Below, piece by piece: positions 1 to 4,426 of a DNA stretch of 5,858 nt. Made by a program: the position numbers and the translations under genes. The DNA lies in contig CAJBVG010000235.1 in NCBI GenBank assembly GCA_903958995.1, positions 1-5,858 on the forward strand. Reading direction: 5' to 3'. This DNA comes from an uncultured bacterium. Lineage in GTDB: Bacteria > Bacteroidota > Bacteroidia > Sphingobacteriales > Sphingobacteriaceae. The stretch's first letter is position 1, and each line of letters opens with the position of its first letter. The notes beneath the pieces are model-generated. The model was not told the origin of the DNA. It saw nothing but the letters and a program-made list of their open reading frames with translations, and did no database searches.

Positions 1-136
1 GCTACGCTTCGTTCGGGGACCAACCTTTTAGGTATTTTTTTAAGAGAGAGGGAGAATTTGAGCGGAGCTCAAATTCTCCCTCTCTCGTCTTATGTTTTTT
101 TGCGAATCTATAACTGGTCCCCGAACGGAGCGTAGC
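1..136. repeat. 136-bp palindromic element with 22-bp inverted ends
   Basis: Bases 1-22 and 115-136 are inverted copies matching at 21 of 22 positions. The one mismatch (T9 against G128) would be a G-U wobble in RNA. Both arms carry the core ggtccccgaac or its complement. Between them lies a second perfect palindrome (44-86) and two seven-T runs (35-41 and 95-101). No reading frame inside looks like a protein. The structure is that of a MITE-like or nested intergenic palindromic element. The left arm starts at the window edge, so the true left limit and any target duplication cannot be seen. The mobile origin is inference; the symmetry is seen directly. Confidence 0.75.
44..86. repeat. Perfect 20-bp inverted repeat, 3-base loop
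   Basis: Arms 44-63 and 67-86 are exact reverse complements around the loop gga (64-66). The stem is purine-rich on one side (gagagaggga then gaatttgagc). As RNA it would be a very stable hairpin. On the plus strand a run of seven Ts follows the stem after 8 bases, so it could act as a weak terminator in that direction, but the gap is longer than in typical intrinsic terminators and no plus-strand gene is visible upstream. It sits near the centre of the larger 1-136 palindrome. Confidence 0.8.
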
Positions 137-183
137 GTAGTTGAGGGGTTTGACATGTTTGATGAAAATTGTGGAAGTAAGCA

Positions 184-194
184 GGTCCCCGAAC
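184..194. repeat. Extra copy of the ggtccccgaac core
   Basis: The 11-base core of the right arm of the 1-136 element (116-126) recurs here in the same orientation, 68 bases downstream. The flanks differ: the right arm continues with ggagcgtagc, this copy with cctacgtggc. It may be the remnant of a second element end, or simply a member of the same repeat family. The 47 bases between the two repeat copies (137-183) show nothing that I can name. Confidence 0.5.
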
Positions 195-213
195 CCTACG
201 TGGCGCAGGCTGG

Positions 214-325
214 CTCGCTTCGACGAACGCGGCGAATATCAAGTTTTTAATTGTCGAAGCGAGGACGCTTCGACGAACGGGACGAACGGGTTTTATATTG
301 TCGAAGCGAGGACGCTTCGACGAAC
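214..325. repeat. Cluster of CGCTTCGAC/GTCGAAGCG hairpins with two 29-bp direct copies
   Basis: Two identical 29-base units occur at 250-278 and 297-325 (period 47). Each contains a perfect 9-bp hairpin, gtcgaagcg-agga-cgcttcgac (253-274 and 300-321). A further half-copy, ctcgcttcgac (214-224), can pair perfectly over 11 bp with 253-263. The octamer cgacgaac occurs at 221, 271 and 318, with a variant cgacgaaa at 353, and gacgaacgg is repeated in tandem at 272-289. The array ends just downstream of the lipA stop codon, so it would lie in the lipA 3' untranslated region. It resembles REP/BIME-type intergenic palindromes. No T-run follows the hairpins on the lipA strand, so a simple intrinsic terminator is not evident. 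Confidence 0.8.
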
Positions 326-362
326 AATCGTATCGGAGCCGAACAGACGATTCGACGAAAAA

Positions 363-1241
363 TTAAAATTCGAACAAATGCTTCTCTGCATGATAAGATG
401 AACGAACCATTGGTCCACTCTCTACCACTCTAAATCCTAATTGCATTCCAATCTCTTTGTATTTTGCGAATTGATCTGGGTGAATGTATTCAATTACTTG
501 ATGATGTTTACGAGTAGGTTGTAAGTATTGTCCAAGTGTTAAAATGTGTACGCCATTGTTTACTAAGTCGTTCATCGACTCAATTACTTCTTCTTCGGTT
601 TCTCCTAAGCCTAGCATGATGCCAGATTTGGTTCGAAGTCCTGTTTCGGAAATGTGTTTTAAACATTCTAAACTTCTATCATACTTCGCTTGAATACGAA
701 CACCTTTGGTTAATCGACGAACGGTTTCTAAATTATGAGATACTACTTCAGGTGCTTCTTCTAAAACTCTAGCTAAATTATCCCATTCTCCTTTGAAGTC
801 GGGGAGTAAAGTTTCTAAAGTTGTTTGTGGAGATTTCTCTCTAATGGCACGAATGGTTTCTGCCCAGATAATAGAACCTCCATCTTTTAAATCATCGCGA
901 TCTACCGAAGTAATCACACAATGTTTAACATTCATTAATTGAACAGATGTGGCAACTCTTTCAGGTTCTTCTAGATCAACAGGAAGGGGTCTGCCGGTCG
1001 CTACAGCGCAAAAAGAGCAGGAACGGGTACAGATGTTTCCTAAAATCATAAAGGTTGCTGTACCAGCTCCCCAACATTCGCCCATATTTGGACAATTTCC
1101 ACTCTCACAAATCGTATGTAATTTATGCTTATCCACTAAACCACGAACATGCGCGTACTCCTTACCAACAGGTAGTTTTACACGTAACCATTCGGGTTTG
1201 CGTTCTTTTTTATCTTCAGAAATAATTGGTAAATCAATCAT
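363..1241 (-). CDS. lipA: Lipoyl synthase LipA
   Basis: This radical-SAM enzyme inserts two sulfur atoms at C6 and C8 of octanoyl groups bound to lipoyl-domain proteins, completing the lipoyl cofactor of pyruvate and 2-oxoglutarate dehydrogenases and the glycine cleavage system in the cytoplasm. The 292-residue protein has both iron-sulfur cluster motifs: the auxiliary-cluster cysteines C45, C50 and C56 (CESGNCPNMGECW) and the radical-SAM CxxxCxxC at C71, C75 and C78 (CTRSCSFC). The C-terminal RSSYHA motif (280-285) supplies the conserved serine ligand of the auxiliary cluster. Length and ends are normal for the family and the gene appears intact. The ATG at 1241 gives a standard N-terminus. 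It lies 9 bp downstream of the beta-barrel gene on the same strand, so the two are probably co-transcribed. The stop codon abuts the palindromic repeat cluster. Confidence 0.97.
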   Translation of the reverse strand: MIDLPIISEDKKERKPEWLRVKLPVGKEYAHVRGLVDKHKLHTICESGNCPNMGECWGAGTATFMILGNICTRSCSFCAVATGRPLPVDLEEPERVATSVQLMNVKHCVITSVDRDDLKDGGSIIWAETIRAIREKSPQTTLETLLPDFKGEWDNLARVLEEAPEVVSHNLETVRRLTKGVRIQAKYDRSLECLKHISETGLRTKSGIMLGLGETEEEVIESMNDLVNNGVHILTLGQYLQPTRKHHQVIEYIHPDQFAKYKEIGMQLGFRVVESGPMVRSSYHAEKHLFEF

Positions 1242-1250
1242 AATGCAAAA

Positions 1251-2039
1251 CTAATATTTTTTACCGAATGTTAGAGTTGCATAAAGCGACAAGAAGGTAG
1301 ATTTGTTTTTAAGATTTTCAAACTCGGCCATAATCGGAACCTCTTTGAAAAAATAATCAAATACAGCACCTGTTTCTAAGTTCAGAATCTTATCATCTTT
1401 TGTACTCCAATCAAAATTCAAGCCCGACTTAAGGTATACACCAGGTTGAATTTTCAATTCATTCATTCCAGTAGTAAACCCAGAATAGCCTAATATGTTA
1501 GATTCGTTATGTAAGTTTTTATCGAATTTTTCCGACACTACATTTGGGTCGAATGGGTTGCCACTATCTTTAATAATTTCAAGATAAATAGGTTTTAATA
1601 TCCCCCAAGAAATACCAGTCATAATGGTAGTACTTATCTCAACTCCATCTTTTGGTGCTCTATCAAAAATTAAAAAATTGCTTCCTATACCTGTTCTGAA
1701 ATTAAAGAAAGAATTCTGCTTACCGTAAACGTACTGCTTTGAATTATTGAAATAGGGGTTTGATGTTTTAAATTCTTTTGGATGTTTGACGTTCGCTAAT
1801 TCTGTTTCGAACAATATCTTCATGAAATTTTGTGGAACAATGCCAAATCGCATTATGCCACCAAATCCTCTATTGCTAATGGTTCCACCACCAGAAAACT
1901 CATGCTTATAAACAAAACGCGTAGGATCTTCTAATGCTCCAGTAATCTCTGCTTGCGGTACCGATTGCGCAAATGTATGCCCAATGCAAATCGCAAAGAC
2001 CCATAAAAAAAATAAATACTTGATTTTCCCTCGGAGCAT
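1251..2039 (-). CDS. Putative outer-membrane beta-barrel protein, function unknown
   Basis: I do not recognise a named family. The 262-residue product begins with a basic stretch and a hydrophobic core (about residues 7-20) followed by HTFAQS, which reads as a Sec signal peptide cleaved near residue 24. The mature part has no further hydrophobic helices. It alternates polar and hydrophobic residues with many glycines and aromatics (for example near GGIMRFGIV and FFNFRTGIGSNF), and ends in a strand-like segment finishing in the aromatic Y (LYATLTFGKKY). This pattern fits a small Bacteroidota outer-membrane barrel. I chose the ATG at 2039; an in-frame TTG two codons upstream is possible but less likely. 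It precedes lipA by 9 bp, which suggests an operon but says little about function. A weak promoter-like TAAAATTG lies about 30 bases upstream on the minus strand. Confidence 0.8.
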   Translation of the reverse strand: MLRGKIKYLFFLWVFAICIGHTFAQSVPQAEITGALEDPTRFVYKHEFSGGGTISNRGFGGIMRFGIVPQNFMKILFETELANVKHPKEFKTSNPYFNNSKQYVYGKQNSFFNFRTGIGSNFLIFDRAPKDGVEISTTIMTGISWGILKPIYLEIIKDSGNPFDPNVVSEKFDKNLHNESNILGYSGFTTGMNELKIQPGVYLKSGLNFDWSTKDDKILNLETGAVFDYFFKEVPIMAEFENLKNKSTFLSLYATLTFGKKY

Positions 2040-2096
2040 AGTCAATTATAAGAAATTTTCCGCAATTTTAATCCATTAACAGATTATTCTAAGTTC

Positions 2097-2169
2097 TAAA
2101 TTATTAGCATATTAAATTAAGTTGTAAATTGTAAATTGTAAATTTTAAATTATTAGCATATTAAATTAA
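2097..2169. repeat. AT-rich direct repeats in the divergent spacer
   Basis: A 24-base unit (taaattattagcatattaa followed by attaa) occurs exactly at 2097-2120 and 2146-2169, period 49. Between the copies ttgtaaa is repeated three times in tandem (2122-2142). The spacer between the divergent barrel and OsmC genes (2040-2179) must hold both their promoters, but I found no clear TAnnTTTG element for the OsmC gene. Just before the OsmC start, ttaacatattaa (2166-2177) is the reverse complement of the repeat at the far right end of the window. Confidence 0.8.
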
Positions 2170-2179
2170 CATATTAATC

Positions 2180-2590
2180 ATGACCATCACAACTTTCTAC
2201 ATCGACGAGCTAAGAACCGAAGCAACTCATAACTTCTCTGGCACTAAAATCATAACCGATGCGCCTTTAGATAACAACGGCAAAGCAGAATCGTTTTCGC
2301 CAACTGATTTATTAGCGGCATCATTAGGGAGTTGCATGATTACTATTGTAGGTATTGCAGCCCGTACGCAAGGTTTTGAGGAGCGTTTAAGAGGCACAAA
2401 GTTGGATATCACTAAAATTATGGCTTCTGAGCCAAGGAGAGTAGGGGAAATTATAGTGGAATTAACCTTCCCAGAAGGGAGTAACTTAACGGAAAAGGAA
2501 CAAAAGATTATTGAGCATACATCGAAGACTTGCCCAGTGGCTCTGAGTTTACACCCAGATTTGAAACAAACTTGGAAATTTAATTGGTAG
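2180..2590 (+). CDS. OsmC-family protein (YhfA-like)
   Basis: OsmC/Ohr-type proteins are small cytoplasmic dimers. Characterised members reduce organic hydroperoxides through a cysteine pair, but many relatives, including the YhfA group, have no established substrate. The 136-residue product has the first conserved cysteine at C52 in LAASLGSCM, preceded by the SPTDLL segment, and the second at C118 in SKTCPVALSLHP, the typical spacing and motifs of the family. Length is normal. The start ATG at 2180 directly follows an AT-rich repeat. The gene stands alone on the plus strand and its last 11 bases overlap the end of ytxJ, which is transcribed towards it. A role in peroxide or reactive-sulfur handling is inference from family and neighbour. 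The OsmC fold is very likely; the exact subfamily is less sure. Confidence 0.92.
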   Translation: MTITTFYIDELRTEATHNFSGTKIITDAPLDNNGKAESFSPTDLLAASLGSCMITIVGIAARTQGFEERLRGTKLDITKIMASEPRRVGEIIVELTFPEGSNLTEKEQKIIEHTSKTCPVALSLHPDLKQTWKFNW

Positions 2591-2912
2591 CGAGAATCTC
2601 CGCCAATTCAACAGCAGAAATATCTTGATGTGAAGCATCGAGAATGCATTCACCATTTTTTATAACAATAGCTTGAGGCGATTCATGGTGAACATGGAAC
2701 GCTTCTGCTACGAGGTTGGAAACATTGCGATTCGCAATGATATCTAAGAAATACAAATTAACTTGATTGTTTTCTTGCCATTCTTTTTCAAAGAATTTCA
2801 AGGACATGTTGCTGATGTGGCAACGTGTGCTATGCTTAAAAATAATAGACGGCTTATCTTGTAATTTGATGTTCTGGATCTGTTCCTCAGAATCTAAAGG
2901 AATCCAATTCAT
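2580..2912 (-). CDS. ytxJ: YtxJ-like thioredoxin-fold protein (bacillithiol-linked)
   Basis: The 110-residue product matches the YtxJ family, described as a bacillithiol-system redox-active protein; its proposed role is a monothiol bacilliredoxin acting on protein-bacillithiol mixed disulfides, which is family knowledge and not proven here. It has a thioredoxin-like layout: a hydrophobic strand (PSIIFKHS), then the active-site-like TRCHIS with C31 and S34 (CxxS, monothiol type), and a probable cis-proline at P79 (HESPQAIVI). Another cysteine, C89, follows. I chose ATG 2912, which gives MNWIPLDSEEQ, the usual beginning of the family. An in-frame GTG at 2930 would run into the upstream gene. 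The start is 4 bp after the small lipoprotein stop, so translational coupling is likely. Its 3' end overlaps the convergent OsmC gene by 11 bp. Confidence 0.9.
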   Translation of the reverse strand: MNWIPLDSEEQIQNIKLQDKPSIIFKHSTRCHISNMSLKFFEKEWQENNQVNLYFLDIIANRNVSNLVAEAFHVHHESPQAIVIKNGECILDASHQDISAVELAEILATN

Positions 2913-2916
2913 GTGA

Positions 2917-3054
2917 TTATCTCCAAACACCTCTTGAACGTCCAGAATATTTGTAGCTATCCGACATTGCCGGGCAACCCATTCTTCCAGAGCAAGCGCT
3001 TAATCCGATAACAACAAAACTTGCAAGTAAAACTGCTGCGATGATTTTTTTCAT
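2917..3054 (-). CDS. Small 45-residue basic lipoprotein, function unknown
   Basis: This short gene is easily missed. It starts at ATG 3054 and encodes MKKIIAAVLLASFVVIGLSA followed by C21: a lysine-rich start, a hydrophobic core and the lipobox LSAC, a textbook lipoprotein signal. The mature peptide would be only 25 residues, with two cysteines (C21 lipidated, C27 in GRMGCPAM), two tyrosines and a basic tail ending GRSRGVWR (four arginines, one lysine, one aspartate). It is probably anchored to a membrane facing the periplasm. I know no name for it. Support for its being real: the signal architecture, a -7 promoter match 16 bp upstream, and a stop codon 4 bp before the ytxJ start, giving a tight two-gene unit. 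Ribosome-binding sequence of the Shine-Dalgarno type is absent, as usual in Bacteroidota. Confidence 0.82.
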   Translation of the reverse strand: MKKIIAAVLLASFVVIGLSACSGRMGCPAMSDSYKYSGRSRGVWR

Positions 3055-3070
3055 TGTTTTTTAATTTCTA

Positions 3071-3078
3071 CAAATATA
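3071..3078 (-). promoter_or_regulatory. Putative -7 element for the lipoprotein-ytxJ unit
   Basis: On the minus strand TATATTTG matches the Bacteroidota -7 consensus TAnnTTTG exactly. It lies in the 39-bp gap after ribH, 16 bp before the lipoprotein start, so the leader would be about ten bases. No convincing -33 TTG is found at the usual spacing, so this could be chance in AT-rich DNA, and read-through from ribH remains possible. Confidence 0.45.
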
Positions 3079-3093
3079 TTCAATAAAAATGAA

Positions 3094-3582
3094 TTAAAAA
3101 AGCGACTTCATTTCGGCCATTTTTATAGCAGTAACGGCAGCTTCCTCTCCTTTATTGCCATGCTTGCCACCCGCTCTATCTTGAGCTTGCTCTAAATTGT
3201 CTGTCGTAAGTACTCCAAATATCACTGGAATGCCTGTTTTGATGCTTACTTCAGTTACGCCGTGGGCTACTGCAGCACAAATAAAATCAAAATGCCTTGT
3301 TTCACCTTGAATCACACAGCCTAAGGTAATCACAGCATCGTATTTACCCGATTCTGCAAGTAATAAGGCTCCAGCTGTTAATTCAAAGCTACCTGGTACA
3401 GGGTAAACATCAATCTTGTCCATCTCAGCACCATTTTTCTTTAATCCATCTATAGCGCCTTCTAAAAGTGGGCCAGTTATGCCTGTGTTCCATTCTGCTA
3501 CCACAATACCAAAAGTGTATGGTTTTGCGCTAGGTACTTGCATATGACTAAAATCCGATAAATTTTTTCCTGCTGATGACAT
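3094..3582 (-). CDS. ribH: 6,7-dimethyl-8-ribityllumazine synthase
   Basis: RibH condenses 5-amino-6-ribitylaminouracil with 3,4-dihydroxy-2-butanone 4-phosphate to form lumazine, the penultimate step of riboflavin synthesis, in a cytoplasmic pentamer or larger shell. The 162-residue protein carries the family blocks in order: VVAEWNTGI (27-35) in the substrate pocket, VPGSFELT (62-69), GCVIQGETRHFDFI (88-101) with the catalytic histidine H97, and GVLTTDNLEQAQDRAGG (123-139) with the phosphate-binding arginine R136, then GNKGEEAA. Length is normal for Bacteroidota versions, which have a short N-terminal extension (KNLSDF). The ATG at 3582 is preferred over M14 because that extension is usual. 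No other riboflavin genes are near. A terminator hairpin lies between it and the upstream TPR gene, ending only 11 bp before the start. Confidence 0.97.
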   Translation of the reverse strand: MSSAGKNLSDFSHMQVPSAKPYTFGIVVAEWNTGITGPLLEGAIDGLKKNGAEMDKIDVYPVPGSFELTAGALLLAESGKYDAVITLGCVIQGETRHFDFICAAVAHGVTEVSIKTGIPVIFGVLTTDNLEQAQDRAGGKHGNKGEEAAVTAIKMAEMKSLF

Positions 3583-3586
3583 GAAG

Positions 3587-3594
3587 TAAATATA
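3587..3594 (-). promoter_or_regulatory. Possible imperfect -7 element for ribH
   Basis: TATATTTA on the minus strand matches TAnnTTTG except for the last base and sits 4 bp before the ribH ATG, partly within the T-run of the terminator. If used, transcription would begin at or very near the start codon, giving a leaderless message. No -33 partner is evident. I list it because ribH otherwise has no visible promoter downstream of the terminator. Confidence 0.22.
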
Positions 3595-3628
3595 AAAAAA
3601 ATAACCATCGAGTAAGCCCGATGGTTAT
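3594..3628 (-). terminator. Intrinsic terminator after the TPR gene
   Basis: On the minus strand a perfect 10-bp stem, ATAACCATCG (3628-3619) pairing with CGATGGTTAT (3610-3601), with loop GGCTTACT, is followed at once by a T-run (3600-3594). This is the classic form of a Rho-independent terminator. It begins 20 bp after the TPR stop codon and its T-run ends 11 bp before the ribH ATG, so it either ends TPR transcription completely or acts as an attenuator within a TPR-ribH operon. Confidence 0.85.
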
Positions 3629-3648
3629 ATAAATCTTATTGGTCTGTA

Positions 3649-4317
3649 TTATTTCGTTGCAGATGCACGAGCGATGTATTTATCAATCTCTTTTGCCTCT
3701 GTAGATTCTGAGTATTCTTTCTTAATTCTATCGTATGCTTCAATCGCTTTTGTATTATCATTCGCTAATTCATACGTTTTACCCAATTTCATTAAGAAAA
3801 TAGGCGTAGTGAATTGATCTTTACTTTTGCTGATTGCTTTTTTGTAGTAATTAGCTGCATCATCTAGCTTGTTTAGCTCTAAGTAAGCATCAGCTATACC
3901 GCTGTATGACATCGCCATTAATACTTCATCATTGTTGCTGAAATTCTCTAACGATTCAATTGCTTGCTCGTATTGACCTTTACGTAAGTATGAAAAACCT
4001 AAGTAGTAATGAGCCATTGAACCAGCTTTAGTACTTCCGTATTCGTCAGCTATTGCTTCAAATCCTAAAAAGTTACCATCACCGCTAATCGCTTTGTCTA
4101 ATGAGTCTTGCTCAAAATAACGCTCCGCCATGAACATTTGTCCAGCAGCTTCTTTTTCGCGTGGGCCAATGATTAACATTTGGTACGCAACGTATAATAG
4201 AATTAGCGCGATAATAGTACCGCTAATTACTAATAAACTTTTCTTATTCTCAATTACAAAGCTTTCCGCTTTTGAAAATTGTTCTCCGATTGAGTTGTTT
4301 TCCTGTTCTACTGACAT
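3649..4317 (-). CDS. Membrane-anchored tetratricopeptide-repeat protein
   Basis: The 222-residue product has a short N-terminal tail, a basic ENKK segment, one transmembrane helix (about 27-49) and then a TPR solenoid. Recognisable repeats lie near 99-132 (HYYLGFSYLRKGQYEQAIES), 136-166 (GIADAYLELNKLDDAANYYKKA) and 174-205 (LMKLGKTYELANDNTKAIEAY), with a less regular helical pair before them. Basic residues before the helix suggest N-in, TPR domain on the periplasmic side. The layout recalls YfgM, an inner-membrane TPR partner of the Sec translocon, but I cannot assign that function. I chose ATG 4317 because an in-frame GTG at 4377 adds 20 unlikely residues and would lie upstream of a good promoter match. 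It diverges from recF, and a terminator separates it from ribH. Confidence 0.88.
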   Translation of the reverse strand: MSVEQENNSIGEQFSKAESFVIENKKSLLVISGTIIALILLYVAYQMLIIGPREKEAAGQMFMAERYFEQDSLDKAISGDGNFLGFEAIADEYGSTKAGSMAHYYLGFSYLRKGQYEQAIESLENFSNNDEVLMAMSYSGIADAYLELNKLDDAANYYKKAISKSKDQFTTPIFLMKLGKTYELANDNTKAIEAYDRIKKEYSESTEAKEIDKYIARASATK

Positions 4318-4341
4318 GTCTTTATTTAATCCTAAGGTTTG

Positions 4342-4371
4342 CAAAAATACATTTTTCAAGCATACATACAA
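4342..4371 (-). promoter_or_regulatory. Putative Bacteroidota promoter of the TPR gene
   Basis: On the minus strand TTG (4371-4369) is followed after 19 bases by TATTTTTG (4349-4342), which matches the -33/-7 pattern TTG and TAnnTTTG at about the expected spacing. The -7 element ends 24 bp before the ATG at 4317, leaving a leader of roughly 18 bases. This placement also argues against the GTG start at 4377. It is the best-supported promoter in the window, but is still a motif match only. Confidence 0.55.
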
Positions 4372-4409
4372 GTACACACTTAAATTCTAATAAATTTAGT
4401 TGATTTAGG

Positions 4410-4417
4410 TATATTTG
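4410..4417 (+). promoter_or_regulatory. Putative -7 element for recF-DUF721
   Basis: TATATTTG matches TAnnTTTG exactly and ends 9 bp before the recF ATG at 4427, implying a leader of only a few bases. It overlaps an in-frame TTG (4415-4417), which makes that TTG an unlikely start codon. No clear -33 TTG is seen at standard spacing, so confidence is moderate. Confidence 0.42.
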
Positions 4418-4426
4418 AAGCTCAAA

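Noticed and set aside
250..325. Possible CRISPR array from two 29-bp repeats
   Set aside because: Only two units, each a full palindrome, separated by 18 bp that itself contains repeat sequence; no cas genes and no unique spacers.
141..433. Two overlapping plus-strand frames through the repeat patch (141-401 and 251-433)
   Set aside because: They translate the palindromic repeats and run into the 3' end of lipA on the opposite strand. The predicted residues repeat with the DNA (RSEDAST appears in both) and show no protein-like features.
949..1254. Plus-strand frame opposite lipA
   Set aside because: It is antisense to the conserved cysteine motifs of LipA, which clearly code on the minus strand.
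2227..2412. Minus-strand frame opposite the OsmC gene
   Set aside because: It is fully antisense to the OsmC motifs and has no supporting signal.
2913..2930. Longer ytxJ starting at GTG 2930
   Set aside because: It would overlap the lipoprotein coding region; ATG 2912 gives the family's usual N-terminus and a 4-bp gap.
3583..3648. FMN riboswitch upstream of ribH
   Set aside because: The gap is only 66 bp and is taken up by a simple terminator hairpin; the multi-stem FMN aptamer cannot fit and its conserved bases are absent.
4318..4377. Longer TPR protein starting at GTG 4377
   Set aside because: The start would lie upstream of the best promoter match, and the added residues are not protein-family-like.
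4130..4390. Plus-strand frame opposite the TPR gene
   Set aside because: It is antisense to the membrane helix and TPR coding region and crosses the divergent promoter region.
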